DNA of 64,000 bases from JAODBQ01 sp047602055 (GTDB taxonomy: Bacteria > Actinomycetota > Acidimicrobiia > Acidimicrobiales > Ilumatobacteraceae), in assembly GCA_047602055.1 (NCBI GenBank), contig JASGIG010000001.1:3038001-3102000 (forward strand). Reading direction: 5' to 3'. Position numbers and translations under genes: made by a program. Positions 41,061 to 49,841 of this stretch are shown piece after piece (within the stretch, counting starts at the first letter, position 1; each line of letters starts with the position of its first letter). The notes under the pieces are model-generated. The model was not told the DNA's origin. It ran no database searches and saw only the letters and a program-made list of their open reading frames with translations.

Positions 41061-41064
41061 CGCC

Positions 41065-41334
41065 ATGTCGAAGACCAAAGGTGGCGGCTCCACCCGCAAC
41101 GGCCGCGACTCGAACGCCCAGCGCCTCGGTGTGAAGGTGTTCGGCGGGACGAAGATCCACGCCGGGACGATCATCGTCCGCCAGCGCGGCACCCGCTTCC
41201 ATCCGGGCAAGAACGTCGGCATCGGCGGCGACGACACGCTGTTCGCGCTGATCGACGGCTCGGTGAAGTTCGGTCAGCGTGGCGGTCGCAAGGTCGTCGA
41301 CGTCGAGCCGCTCGAGGACGCCGTCCCCGCCTGA
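41065..41334 (+). CDS. rpmA: 50S ribosomal protein L27
   Basis: 89 residues. The N-terminus is MSKTKGGGSTRNGRDSNAQR, then RLGVKVFGG and RQRGTRFHPGKNVG, all typical of L27, which reaches the peptidyl-transferase centre. Its 3' end overlaps the opposite-strand rhomboid gene by 61 bp. Confidence 0.97.
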   Translation: MSKTKGGGSTRNGRDSNAQRLGVKVFGGTKIHAGTIIVRQRGTRFHPGKNVGIGGDDTLFALIDGSVKFGQRGGRKVVDVEPLEDAVPA

Positions 41335-41909
41335 TCCTCGTCGGTGCTGCCGTGCAGCGCCGAGGCGGCGACCACGCCGCCGATCGCCCCGAACAGGTGG
41401 CCCTGCCACGACACGCCGGGGCGGGGGAGCAGTCCCCACAGCACGCCGCCGTAGATCACCAGCACCACCGCGCCACCGGCCAGGTACAGCAGGTTGCGGG
41501 CGAACACGCCGCGCACCACGAGGTACGTCAGGTAGCCGAAGACCAGGCCGCTGGCGCCGACGACGAGTGAGTTGCTGGCACCGGTCAGCCAGACCCCGGC
41601 GCCGCTGATCAGCCCGACCATCACGGTCACCTGGACGAAGCGCTTGGCGCCGCTCAGGCAGATGACGCCGCCCATCACCACGAACGGGATGGTGTTGGCG
41701 ATGAGGTGGCCGAAGCCGAGGTGCAGGAACGGGGCGAGGACGATCCCGTCGAGGCCGTCGAGCTGGCGAGGGCGGATGCCGAAGCGGTCGAGGCGCCCGT
41801 CGAGCGGGAGGTCGATCACCTCCAGCACCCACATCGCCGCGACCATCACGATCATCGGCATGAACGCCTCGGCGGGTCCGGCCGGGCGCTCCACCTCCGT
41901 CGTCGCCAC
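41274..41909 (-). CDS. Rhomboid family intramembrane serine protease
   Basis: 211 residues from GTG 41909, about six membrane helices. HLGFGHLIANT carries the conserved His-containing region, GASGLVFG the catalytic Ser, and SWQGHLFGAIGG the catalytic His. It cleaves membrane proteins within the bilayer; substrates unknown. Overlaps rpmA tail-to-tail by 61 bp; the overlapping C-terminal tail (Ser/Thr/Arg-rich) is outside the conserved core. Confidence 0.88.
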   Translation of the reverse strand: MATTEVERPAGPAEAFMPMIVMVAAMWVLEVIDLPLDGRLDRFGIRPRQLDGLDGIVLAPFLHLGFGHLIANTIPFVVMGGVICLSGAKRFVQVTVMVGLISGAGVWLTGASNSLVVGASGLVFGYLTYLVVRGVFARNLLYLAGGAVVLVIYGGVLWGLLPRPGVSWQGHLFGAIGGVVAASALHGSTDEDQAGTASSSGSTSTTLRPPR

Positions 41910-41926
41910 GTCCCCATCGTGCCAGG

Positions 41927-41932
41927 TACGGT
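41927..41932 (+). promoter_or_regulatory. Putative -10 box (TACGGT) of the YjbR-family gene
   Basis: GG-TACGGT ends 6 nt before ATG 41939; leaderless pattern, in the 29-bp divergent gap with the rhomboid gene. Confidence 0.45.
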
Positions 41933-41938
41933 GCGCGC

Positions 41939-42280
41939 ATGGAGCTCGCGGACGTGCGCACGATCGCCCTGGCGCTGCCGGAGGCTACCGAAGAGCCGCA
42001 CTTCGACATGACCTCGTTCCGGGTGCGCGGCAAGATCTTCGCCACCGCCCCGCCCGACGAGGGGCACCTCCACGTGTTCGTCGACGAGGCCGAGACGGCG
42101 GCGACGGTTGTCGAGTCGCCGGGTTGGTGCGCCGAGCTGTGGTGGGGCAAGAAGCTCAGCGGCGTGCGGGTGACGCTCGCCGGCGCCGACCCCGAGCGCG
42201 TCGCCGAGCTGCTGGAGGAGTCCTACCGCCGCCGCGCCCCCAAGAAGCTCGTCGCCGAACTGGACGCCCGAGATGAGTGA
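41939..42280 (+). CDS. MmcQ/YjbR family DNA-binding-fold protein
   Basis: 113 residues. ALALPEATEEPHFDMTSFRV followed by GKIFATAPPDEGHLHVFVD and the C-terminal ELLEESYRRRAPKKLV match the MmcQ/YjbR (CyaY-like fold) family, of unknown molecular role. The stop TGA (42278-42280) lies inside the left arm of a hairpin repeat. Confidence 0.85.
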   Translation: MELADVRTIALALPEATEEPHFDMTSFRVRGKIFATAPPDEGHLHVFVDEAETAATVVESPGWCAELWWGKKLSGVRVTLAGADPERVAELLEESYRRRAPKKLVAELDARDE

Positions 42281-42310
42281 TGAGCCGGAAGGGGCGGCGC
42301 ATCACTCATC
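42272..42310. terminator. GATGAGTGATG hairpin, copy 2 (terminator-like)
   Basis: Perfect 11-bp arms GATGAGTGATG (42272-42282) and CATCACTCATC (42300-42310) around a 17-nt loop. It contains the upstream gene's stop codon and lies between convergent genes. Related to 31653-31693. Confidence 0.7.
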
Positions 42311-42345
42311 GCGCTGGATGAGCGGCGGGCGCCGCGGATGAGACG

Positions 42346-43449
42346 TCAGGCGTCGATCGACCTGGGGAGCTTGGCTGGGTCCCAGGCGAGCTCGTGGAGG
42401 GCGGCGCGGCAGGCGAAGCGGTCGGTCATCCCGCCGACGTAGGTGACCGCGGCATGCAGCGGATCGTCGCCCGGGCCGTCGGGGAGCAGGTCGGGCCGTG
42501 CCGCGTAGTGCTCGACGAGGGCGCGCAGCAGGTCCACCACTGCGCCGGCCTGCTGCCGGGACGCCGGGCGCAGGTAGACGTGCTCGTAGTTGAACCGGCG
42601 GAAGTCCCCGAGCGCCTCGGCCTCCGGCGTGGTCATCCCGATCCGCCCGGTGTCGGCAGCGGCGCGGATCATCGCCCCGATGAACGTGCCGAGCTGCTCA
42701 CGGCGGCCTGCCCCACAGCGGTCACGCACCAGCGCCGGCAAGTCGTCGGGCGCGACGACCCCGGCGGCGACGGCGTCCTCGAAGTCGTGACAGACGTAGG
42801 CGATGCGGTCGGCCCAGCTGACGACCTCGCCCTCTGGCGTCATCGGCGCCGGCCGGCTCCACGAGTGGTTGCGGATCCCGTCGAGCGTCTCGGCGCACAG
42901 GTTGAGGCCGGTGAGGGCGACGTCGGCGCCCCAGACGGCATGGTCGTAGCCGCCCGGCACGTACGACGACAGGGCATCCTCGCTTGCGTGGCCGCCCGGG
43001 CCGTGGCCGCAGTCGTGGCCGAGGGCGATCGCCTCGGTGAGCGCGACGTTGAGGCCGAGCGCCCGGGCGACGGACACTGCCACCTGGGCGACCTCCAGGG
43101 CATGGGTGAGGCGGGTGCGCTGGTGGTCGTCTGGGAACACGAACACCTGGGTCTTGCCGGCGAGGCGGCGGAACGACGACGAGTGCAGGATGCGGTCGCG
43201 GTCGCGCTCGAAGCACGTCCGCCACGGGTCCGGCTCCTCCTCGATCGCACGGTCGCCGGCGCCGTGGGCGTGCGTGGCCAGCGTGGCGAGGTGCTCGTGC
43301 TCCAAGTCCTCGCGGGCGGTCCGGTCGTACTGGTTCGTGGAACCGCTGCCTGCCCACGAGTCGGCGTGGGCGAGCTGGATGCCGGCGACGGCACCGTGGC
43401 CCGCCATCGTCGATGCCCAGCGAGCGGCGCGCTCGTCGACCTCTGCCAT
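42346..43449 (-). CDS. dgt: dNTP triphosphohydrolase (dGTPase family, HD domain)
   Basis: 367 residues. RDRDRILHSSSFRRLAGKTQ is the family N-terminus; the HD metal site is formed by RTRLTHALEVAQ, GHDCGHGPGGH and SWADRIAYVCHD. It removes triphosphate from dNTPs, controlling their pool. Minus-strand TAGCCT lies 6 nt before its ATG. Confidence 0.92.
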   Translation of the reverse strand: MAEVDERAARWASTMAGHGAVAGIQLAHADSWAGSGSTNQYDRTAREDLEHEHLATLATHAHGAGDRAIEEEPDPWRTCFERDRDRILHSSSFRRLAGKTQVFVFPDDHQRTRLTHALEVAQVAVSVARALGLNVALTEAIALGHDCGHGPGGHASEDALSSYVPGGYDHAVWGADVALTGLNLCAETLDGIRNHSWSRPAPMTPEGEVVSWADRIAYVCHDFEDAVAAGVVAPDDLPALVRDRCGAGRREQLGTFIGAMIRAAADTGRIGMTTPEAEALGDFRRFNYEHVYLRPASRQQAGAVVDLLRALVEHYAARPDLLPDGPGDDPLHAAVTYVGGMTDRFACRAALHELAWDPAKLPRSIDA

Positions 43450-43455
43450 GCCGCC

Positions 43456-43461
43456 AGGCTA
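43456..43461 (-). promoter_or_regulatory. Putative -10 box (TAGCCT) of dgt
   Basis: On the minus strand TAGCCT ends 6 nt before ATG 43449; leaderless pattern. Confidence 0.45.
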
Positions 43462-43626
43462 CGACGGCAGCGTCGGTGCAGGGTCCGAGTGGGCCGGGCG
43501 TGCGCCGCGCCGGGATCTGTTCGAGCAATCGGACGTGCACTCGGCTTGTTCGCTCGTACAAACGCTGATCCGTACGGGTGGGACGAGCCGCGTCGATGCG
43601 GGCGTGCAGACCGGCGGCGCGTTCCC

Positions 43627-43632
43627 TATCGT
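43627..43632 (+). promoter_or_regulatory. Putative -10 box (TATCGT) of obg
   Basis: TATCGT ends 11 nt before ATG 43644; supports that start rather than an in-frame upstream one at 43578. Confidence 0.4.
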
Positions 43633-43643
43633 TCGATGGTCCT

Positions 43644-44879
43644 ATGAGCAGCGGGTTCGTCGACGAGGCGCAGTTGAACGTGCGCGGTGGTGACGGTGGC
43701 GCCGGCTGCGTGTCGTTCCGTCGTGAGGGGCCGGTCGTCATGGGCGGGCCGAACGGCGGCGACGGCGGTAACGGCGGCGACGTCTGGCTCGTCGCCGACC
43801 GCAACGTCGCCTCGCTGCTGGCGTTCCGCGACCACCCGCACCGCCGGGCCGGCGACGGCGTGCACGGCAAGGGCAAGGACCTCCACGGCAAGCGCGGCCA
43901 GTCGATCGACGTGTTCGTACCCGAGGGCACCGTGGCCACCGATCTGTACACCGGCGAGCTGCTCGCCGATCTCGCCAACCACGGCGCCCGCTGGCTCGCC
44001 GCAGCCGGCGGCCGTGGCGGCCGGGGCAACGCCAAGTTCCTGTCCAACCGGCGCCGGGCGCCGTCGTTCGCCGAGCAGGGCGAGCACGGTGAGGAGCGGT
44101 GGATGAAGCTGGAGCTGAAGCTGATGGCCGACGTCGCCCTCGTCGGCTTCCCCAACGTCGGCAAGAGCACGCTGATCTCGGTGATCAGCGCGGCGAAGCC
44201 GAAGATCGCCGACTACCCGTTCACGACGCTGGTCCCCAACCTCGGCGTCGTCCGTCTCGACGACCACACCGAGTTCGTCGTCGCCGACATCCCCGGGCTG
44301 ATCGAGGGGGCGAGCGAGGGCCGCGGGCTCGGCCACCAGTTCCTCAAGCACATCGAGCGGGCCAGGGTGCTGTGCGTGATGGTCGACCTCGCCGGCGAGG
44401 TCGACCCCGCCGAGCAGGAGAGGGTGCTGCTCGACGAGCTCGGCAGCTACGAGCCGGAGCTGCTGGCGCGGCCGCGGCTGGTGGTCGGGACGAAGAGCGA
44501 CTCGGCGGTGCACGAGTGGGACGGCGAGCGCCTGTCGGCGGTCACCGGGCAGGGCGTGCGCGAGCTGGTCGGGCGGATGGCCGCGCTGGTCCACGAGGCC
44601 CGTGAGGAGCAGCCGGTCGAGGAGGGTATCGTCATCCTCCGCCCGAAGCCGGACGGTGCCCGCGTCGAGCGGCTCGGCGACCACGAGTTCCGCCTCGTCG
44701 GCCGCCAGGTCGAGCGGATCGTCGCGCTCAACGACGTCACCACCCCCGAGGCGCTGTCGTACATCGACCACCAGCTCAAGCGGCTCGGCGTGCCCCGCCT
44801 GCTGGCCCGCGCCGGTGTCACCGACGGCGACGTCATCTGGATCTCGGACTTCAGCTTCGAATACGAACAGGACGCGTAG
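43644..44879 (+). CDS. obg: GTPase Obg/CgtA
   Basis: 411 residues from ATG 43644, where the family N-terminus FVDEAQLNVRGGDGGAGCVS begins. The Gly-rich Obg domain has NGGDGGNGGDV; G motifs are GFPNVGKST, DIPGLIEGASEGRGLG and a G4/G5 region; a C-terminal OCT domain follows (VERLGDHEFRLVG). Essential GTPase in 50S assembly and stress response. The rplU-rpmA-obg order is conserved; here rhomboid, yjbR and dgt are inserted between rpmA and obg. Confidence 0.96.
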   Translation: MSSGFVDEAQLNVRGGDGGAGCVSFRREGPVVMGGPNGGDGGNGGDVWLVADRNVASLLAFRDHPHRRAGDGVHGKGKDLHGKRGQSIDVFVPEGTVATDLYTGELLADLANHGARWLAAAGGRGGRGNAKFLSNRRRAPSFAEQGEHGEERWMKLELKLMADVALVGFPNVGKSTLISVISAAKPKIADYPFTTLVPNLGVVRLDDHTEFVVADIPGLIEGASEGRGLGHQFLKHIERARVLCVMVDLAGEVDPAEQERVLLDELGSYEPELLARPRLVVGTKSDSAVHEWDGERLSAVTGQGVRELVGRMAALVHEAREEQPVEEGIVILRPKPDGARVERLGDHEFRLVGRQVERIVALNDVTTPEALSYIDHQLKRLGVPRLLARAGVTDGDVIWISDFSFEYEQDA

Positions 44880-44972
44880 TGCGTCGCCCTCGCTCGCTCG
44901 CTGCGCTCGCTCCGTTCGGTCGAGCTTCGAAGGGCGGCCTTCGGTCGCACCCGGCGTACCCCCACACGTGTG
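44880..44972 (+). repeat. Modular intergenic repeat, copy B (short form)
   Basis: Contains CGCTGCGCTCGCTC, CGGTCGAGCTTCGAAGGGCG and GCCTTCGGTCGCACCC, matching the first module of copies A, C and D; the long stem module is missing. It fills the 120-bp gap between obg and proB. Confidence 0.65.
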
Positions 44973-44999
44973 CGGTTCGGTGGCCGGGCGAGGACCCGC

Positions 45000-46085
45000 A
45001 TGAGGGTCGTCGCCAAGATCGGCACGTCGTCGCTGACCAACGAACGGGGGGTGATCGACGCGTCGGTGATCTCCGAGCTGTGCCGCCAGCTGGCGACGCT
45101 GCGCCACGGCGGGCATGAGGTCGTGCTGGTGACGTCCGGTGCAGTGTCGGCCGGGGTCGCCGCGCTCCGGCTGGCGTCGCGACCGACCGGCATCGGGCTG
45201 CTGCAGGCGCTCGCCGCCGCCGGCCAGAGCCGGCTGATGGAGCAGTACAACCGGGCGCTCGATGCCCACGGGCTCGTCGCCGCCCAGGTGCTGCTCGTCC
45301 CCAACGACTTCGTCGACCGCCGCCAGTACCTGCACGCCCGCGGCACGCTCACCCGCCTGCTGGATCTCGGTTGCATCCCGATCGTCAACGAGAACGACGC
45401 GATTGCCAGCCACGAGATCCGCTTTGGTGACAACGACCGCATCGCCGCGCTCGTCGCCCACAACGTCAACGCAGAGCTGCTCGTCCTGCTGACCGACATG
45501 CCCGGGCTGTACACCGCCGACCCGCGCGTCGACGCCGAGGCCCGGCTGATCGACGAGGTGGTCGAGGGCGATCCGTTGCTGGAGGTCTCGGCGACGACGC
45601 CGGGGACCGCCCGTGGCAGCGGTGGGATGGCGTCGAAGCTGTCGGCGGCGCGGATGGCGTCGTGGTCGGGCGTGCGCGCGGTGATCGCCGCCGCGTCGCG
45701 GCCCGACGTTCTCGTCGACGTGGTGGCGGGCGAGCGGGTCGGTACCACGTTCCAGCCGAGCTCGCGGCGTCTGCCGGCGCGCAAGCTGTGGATCGCCTTC
45801 GCCAGCCATGTCGAGGGTGCCGTGCTCGTCGACGAGGGCGCGATGCACGCCCTGGTCGAGCGCGGCCGCTCGTTGCTGCCCGCCGGCGTCACCGGTGTGA
45901 GCGGTGACTTCGCCGAGGGCGATGTGATCGACGTGCGCGACCCGTCAGGGGTGACGGTGGCGCGGGGGATGGCGCTGAACGACGCCGGGGTGATCCGTCA
46001 GGTCGCCGGCAAGCGCACCACCGACCTCCCCGGTGACGTCGTCCACGAGGTCATCCACCGCGACGACCTGGTAGTTCTGGTCTAG
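45000..46085 (+). CDS. proB: Glutamate 5-kinase
   Basis: 361 residues from ATG 45000. The amino-acid-kinase core has VVAKIGTSSLT, VLVTSGAVSAGV, VNENDAIA and GSGGMASKLSAARMA; a C-terminal PUA domain (AFASHVEGAVLVDEGAMHAL) follows. First step of proline synthesis. proA, often next to it, is not in the window; pspA occupies that place on the other strand. Confidence 0.95.
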   Translation: MRVVAKIGTSSLTNERGVIDASVISELCRQLATLRHGGHEVVLVTSGAVSAGVAALRLASRPTGIGLLQALAAAGQSRLMEQYNRALDAHGLVAAQVLLVPNDFVDRRQYLHARGTLTRLLDLGCIPIVNENDAIASHEIRFGDNDRIAALVAHNVNAELLVLLTDMPGLYTADPRVDAEARLIDEVVEGDPLLEVSATTPGTARGSGGMASKLSAARMASWSGVRAVIAAASRPDVLVDVVAGERVGTTFQPSSRRLPARKLWIAFASHVEGAVLVDEGAMHALVERGRSLLPAGVTGVSGDFAEGDVIDVRDPSGVTVARGMALNDAGVIRQVAGKRTTDLPGDVVHEVIHRDDLVVLV

Positions 46086-46095
46086 TTCCACCGGC

Positions 46096-46247
46096 GCAGT
46101 GGGGGGTGTGCGAGGGGGCGCTCCGCGATCCCCCCTCGCCATGGCCGGATCCGGCTTTGCCGGTCCGGCCATCACCGGCTGGGTGCGGCCGAAGGGCGCT
46201 CTTCGAAGCTCGACCGAGATGAGCGAGCGAATCGAGCGTCGAAACCT
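46096..46247 (-). repeat. Modular intergenic repeat, copy C
   Basis: Read on the minus strand it begins GGTTTCGACGCTCGATTCGC and shares CTCATCTCGGTCGAGCTTCG with copy A. The middle module is replaced by a different GGCCGGACCGGCAAAGCCGG palindromic stretch, and the end keeps the GGGGGGATCGCGGAGC G-rich module. It ends at the pspA stop. Confidence 0.75.
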
Positions 46248-47095
46248 CAGGTTCCTGGTTGGGGGGCGGGCTGGTCCTGGGTTTGGGGGAAGGAGCCAGC
46301 GTCGGCGGGCGCCGACGCGAGCTGACCGGGTGCCGGCGGGGCCAGCGCATCGGCAGGCGCCGCCGAGGACCCACCGTCGAGGCCGAGCTCGGCGCGCAGC
46401 TGGCTGAGGCGGCTCTGGGCCTCGATGTTCGTCGTCGCCTGCTCGATCTCGAGGATGCTGCCCTGGACGCTCGCCGAGCTGAGCTCGCTCGACGCCTTGG
46501 CCTTGGCGTAGCGCGCCTCGATCTTCTGCTGGACCTCGTTGAGCGTCGGCACGTCGTCGCCGACGGTCTCGTTGAGCTGGCCCATCGCCGCGTTCAGCTC
46601 TTCTTGCATCTTGGCCTGGTCGAGCTGCGACAGCAGGCGGTTCTTCTCGGCCAGCTTCTGCTGCAGCATCCGGCCGTTCTGGGCGACCGCTGCCTTGGCC
46701 TGGTCGGCGGCCGTGGTGGAGTCGATGACCATCTGCTTGAGGCCCTCGACGTCCTTCTCGACCTGGATCAGCTGGGTGGCGATCGTCTCCGCCGCCGTCG
46801 AGTACTGCGTGGCCTTGGCGGCATCGCCGGCCTTCTGGGCGTCGGCGGCCATGACCAGCGCCTGGCGGGCGTTGGCGTTGAGCTTGGCCAGCTCGTTGAG
46901 CTTGGCGTTGAGCCGCAGCTCCGACTGCTTCTGCCCGGCGATGACGTTGGCCGCCTGCTCGCGCAGCCGCCGGTCCTGCTGCTGGGCCTCGGCCAGGGCC
47001 TGCTCGAGCTGCACCGCCGGGTCGGCGCGCTGCTCGAAGTTGCGGTCGAACTTGGCTGCCCAGTACCGCCACCACTTCTTCATGGTCTTGAACAT
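46247..47095 (-). CDS. PspA/IM30 family protein
   Basis: 282 residues, mostly long coiled-coil helices. The N-terminus MFKTMKKWWRYWAAKFDRNF is amphipathic and membrane-binding; QLEQALAEAQQQDRRLREQA and KKLAEKNRLLSQLDQAKMQE-type heptads follow; the tail is Pro/Ala-rich. PspA proteins stabilise stressed membranes. Its -10 box overlaps the murJ stop codon, so it can be transcribed alone. Confidence 0.88.
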   Translation of the reverse strand: MFKTMKKWWRYWAAKFDRNFEQRADPAVQLEQALAEAQQQDRRLREQAANVIAGQKQSELRLNAKLNELAKLNANARQALVMAADAQKAGDAAKATQYSTAAETIATQLIQVEKDVEGLKQMVIDSTTAADQAKAAVAQNGRMLQQKLAEKNRLLSQLDQAKMQEELNAAMGQLNETVGDDVPTLNEVQQKIEARYAKAKASSELSSASVQGSILEIEQATTNIEAQSRLSQLRAELGLDGGSSAAPADALAPPAPGQLASAPADAGSFPQTQDQPAPQPGT

Positions 47096-47101
47096 GCGAG
47101 C

Positions 47102-47107
47102 AGCCTA
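47102..47107 (-). promoter_or_regulatory. Putative -10 box (TAGGCT) of pspA
   Basis: On the minus strand TAGGCT ends 6 nt before ATG 47095; its TAG is also the murJ stop codon. Confidence 0.45.
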
Positions 47108-48900
47108 GAGGGCGGGTGTGACACCGATCGGCGGGTCGGCCGGCGGGTCGGGGCGCCCGACGCCGCGGCGGGTGAACCACGTCTTCAGCTGGGTCAGCTC
47201 AGGGGCGCGCATCACGACCAGCGCGCCGGCATAGACGGCGAGGCCGACGATCGTCGCGACCACGACACGGGCCAGCGCGCCGAGGCCGGTGTTCGAACCG
47301 ACCACGCGGGCGACGATCCATCCCGCCTCGGCCATCAGCACGGCGGCGACGGCCATGCGCGTCAGCGACATCAGCACCCCGGCCACCGGGAAGCCGGGGA
47401 GCTTGTAGCCGAGCACCTGCAACGCCCACACCGCACTGACGAGGTAGGCGATGGCGAACGCCAGGCCGAGGCCGAGGACGCCGAAGCGGTCGTGCAGCGC
47501 GAACGCCAGCGCGATGTTGATCAGGTTCTCGAACACGTTGATGACGAACGGGGTGCGCGCGCGTCCGCGTGGGCGTAGAACGCCCGCAGCGTGAACAGGT
47601 ACACGGAGAAGCCGGCGAGGCCGATGGCGAAGCCACCGAGGGCGCGCGACGTGTCGAGCGCGTTCTCGGCCGTGAAGTTGCCGTGCTGCAGGGCGAAGCC
47701 GACGATCGGGCGGCGCAGCGTGAACATCAGCAGCCCGGCCGGGAACGTGGACATCGCCACCAGGCGGATGCCGAGCGAGGTGACGTCGATCATCCCCTGG
47801 CGCAGCTTGCGCTTGACGTTGCGGGCCATCTCCGGCTCGAACGTCGTGGCGATCGACATCGCCAGCAGGCCGTGGGGGAGGACGAACAGGATGTACGCCT
47901 TGGCGTAGGCGTCCGGGTGGCCGGTGCCCGGGTCGGCGAGGTTGACGACGGTGATCGCCGCGATCTGGTTGAACACGACGTATCCGAGCGTCCAGCCGGA
48001 CAGCCGGGTCAGCTGTCTGATGGCGGGGTGCTTGAAGTCCGGGTTCCACCGCAGCCGGATGTGCGCGGCGCGCATCGCCGGGATCAGCGCGATCGCCATC
48101 ACGGCGATCCCGCCCGTCGCGCCGAGGGCCAGCGTCCACTTCAGCCCGCTGTCGGTGAGGATGTCGCCGACGACGGGCGGGTGCTCGACGACGCTGGGGA
48201 CCATCGCCAGGCTGGCGATGATGACGACGTTCGACAGCACCGGCGCCCAGGCCGCGGCGAAGTAGCGGCGATGGGCGTTGAGCAGCGCGGTGGCCAGCGC
48301 GGTGAACCCGTAGAAGAAGATCTGGATGAGGAACACTCGGGCGAGCGCGGTGCCGGCGGCGCGGTAGACGTCGGCGTCGCCGGTGACGCTGACCGAGAAC
48401 AGGTGGAAGATGGCCGGCGCGGCGATCACCGCGGCGAGCGTGATCGCGCTGACGACGATCATCGCCACGGTGAACACGGCCGACGTCGCGTTGTCGTCCT
48501 CGTCCTCGAGCTGGCGGGTGAAGATCGGGATCAGCGTCGCCGACAGCACGCCGCCGAGCAGCAGCTCGTAGATCGCGTTCGGTGAGCCGTTCGCCGCGTT
48601 GTACGCATCGGCGATCGCCGCCTGGCCGACGAAGCGGGCGAACGCGTAGACCCGGATCAGGCCGGTGAGGCGGGACATCGCGGTCCCGCTGGCGACGAGC
48701 ACGTTGTTGCGCAGCAGGCGGCCGCCGCCCATGGCCACGCGTGCTGCGTTGCCCCCGCCGTCGGTGGGCCGATCCTCGGGGACCGTGGGCATGTCCGCCG
48801 CTGATGGGACGTCGGCCGGTTCGTCGGCGGGCGGTAGGAGCAGCAGATCGTCGACGGGAAGCGCCGTCGTCGGGAGTGAGTTCGTCGGCTCGTTGCTCAC
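47105..48900 (-). CDS. murJ: Lipid II flippase MurJ, 2-base frameshift
   Basis: GTG start 48900 overlaps the upstream stop (GTGA). After a ~55-residue acidic N-terminus come MVIN-family features: NNVLVASGTAMSRLTGLIRV, LLLGGVLSATLIPIF and about 14 helices in total. Frame is lost within a GC dinucleotide run at 47555-47563: one GC unit too many turns YAHADAR-TPFVINVFENLIN out of frame. The remainder continues to 47105. Total 1796 nt is 3n+2, matching a 2-base insertion. MurJ is normally essential, so sequence error is likely. The last gene end overlaps the pspA promoter. Confidence 0.85.
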
Positions 48901-49652
48901 GTCGCAGGGGCCGCCGAACCGGGTTCGTCGGTGGGCGGCTGCGTCGCCGGCGCTGACGTCTCGGTCGGAAGGGTCAGCTCCGGCGGCAGGGTGGTGCCGT
49001 GGCGGACGGCCTCGACATCGGCGACGGCGAGGCGCAGCGCCTCCATCTGGCCGACGAGATCGTCGAGCTGGGAACCGAGCTGGGTGGTCGCGCCGCCGCC
49101 GACGCTGACCTCGGCGGCCTGGGCGACGAGCTGGCCCAGGCGCAGGTTCATCGTCCGCAGCTGCTGATCCGTCGCGTCGCGCGTCGCCTTCAGCCGACCG
49201 GCGGCGTCGAGCTGCGATTGCAGCGCGGCGCCGCCGGCATCGTCGGTGGCCGTGGCGAGCTGGCGGTTCAACGAGGCGCTGTCGATGCGGCCGATCGTCG
49301 CGTCCAGCTCGTCGCCGCGCCTGGCGATGGCGAACAGCTCGCCGACGCCGCGCTGCAGCTGGTTGCCGATGGTCGTCATCCGATCGCGGGTCGGGCCGGC
49401 GTCGACACCTTTGACGATCTCGTCGTAGCGCCGCTGCGTCGACAGCGCGCTGGACACGTGCCGGCGCCACGGCTCGCCGACGGTGAACGGATCGATCCTC
49501 GCCGTCGCCGTCGCCGTCAGGGTGGCCTCGCGTCGGCCCCGCCGCTTGAGCGCGCCCATCCCGAGCGCGAGCAGCGCCACCAGGATCACGAGCACGACGA
49601 TCGCCGTCATCGCCAGGACGCTAGTGGCCGAGCCCTGCTGGCGGCCGGACAT
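48897..49652 (-). CDS. Hypothetical single-pass membrane protein upstream of murJ
   Basis: 251 residues from ATG 49652. One N-terminal helix (VLAMTAIVVLVILVALLALGMGAL), a basic stop-transfer (KRRGRR), then an extracellular or cytoplasmic helical region with a coiled-coil look (QLRTMNLRLGQLVAQAAEV, QLDDLVGQMEALRLAVADVE) and a Thr/Pro-rich tail. No family recognised. GTGA overlap with murJ suggests co-translation and an envelope role. Confidence 0.65.
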   Translation of the reverse strand: MSGRQQGSATSVLAMTAIVVLVILVALLALGMGALKRRGRREATLTATATARIDPFTVGEPWRRHVSSALSTQRRYDEIVKGVDAGPTRDRMTTIGNQLQRGVGELFAIARRGDELDATIGRIDSASLNRQLATATDDAGGAALQSQLDAAGRLKATRDATDQQLRTMNLRLGQLVAQAAEVSVGGGATTQLGSQLDDLVGQMEALRLAVADVEAVRHGTTLPPELTLPTETSAPATQPPTDEPGSAAPAT

Positions 49653-49658
49653 GTCAGT

Positions 49659-49763
49659 GCGATTCGAGATGTGCGCACCGGCGCCGCACATCTCGAATCG
49701 CGCCCGCCGCCGCCGAGCGAGCGATGTGAGATGTGCGCATCTGGACGGCACATCTCGAATCGC
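49659..49763. repeat. 105-bp double-hairpin element, copy 1
   Basis: Hairpin 1 has perfect 16-bp arms GCGATTCGAGATGTGC (49659-49674 and 49686-49701). Hairpin 2 starts 62 nt later (49721-49736 with 49748-49763, two mismatches). The same layout recurs at 56202-56306. Between the membrane protein start and the AAA gene end there is no gene. Confidence 0.85.
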
Positions 49764-49841
49764 GCTCCGACCGGGCACCGAAGCGCCGGGCACCCGACGA
49801 CCGGCCGGTGACGGCCGGGCCGCCGCCTTCGTGGCGGCGGG

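Noticed and set aside
43578..43643. In-frame upstream start for obg
   Set aside because: The family N-terminus begins at ATG 43644 and the -10 box lies inside the proposed extension.
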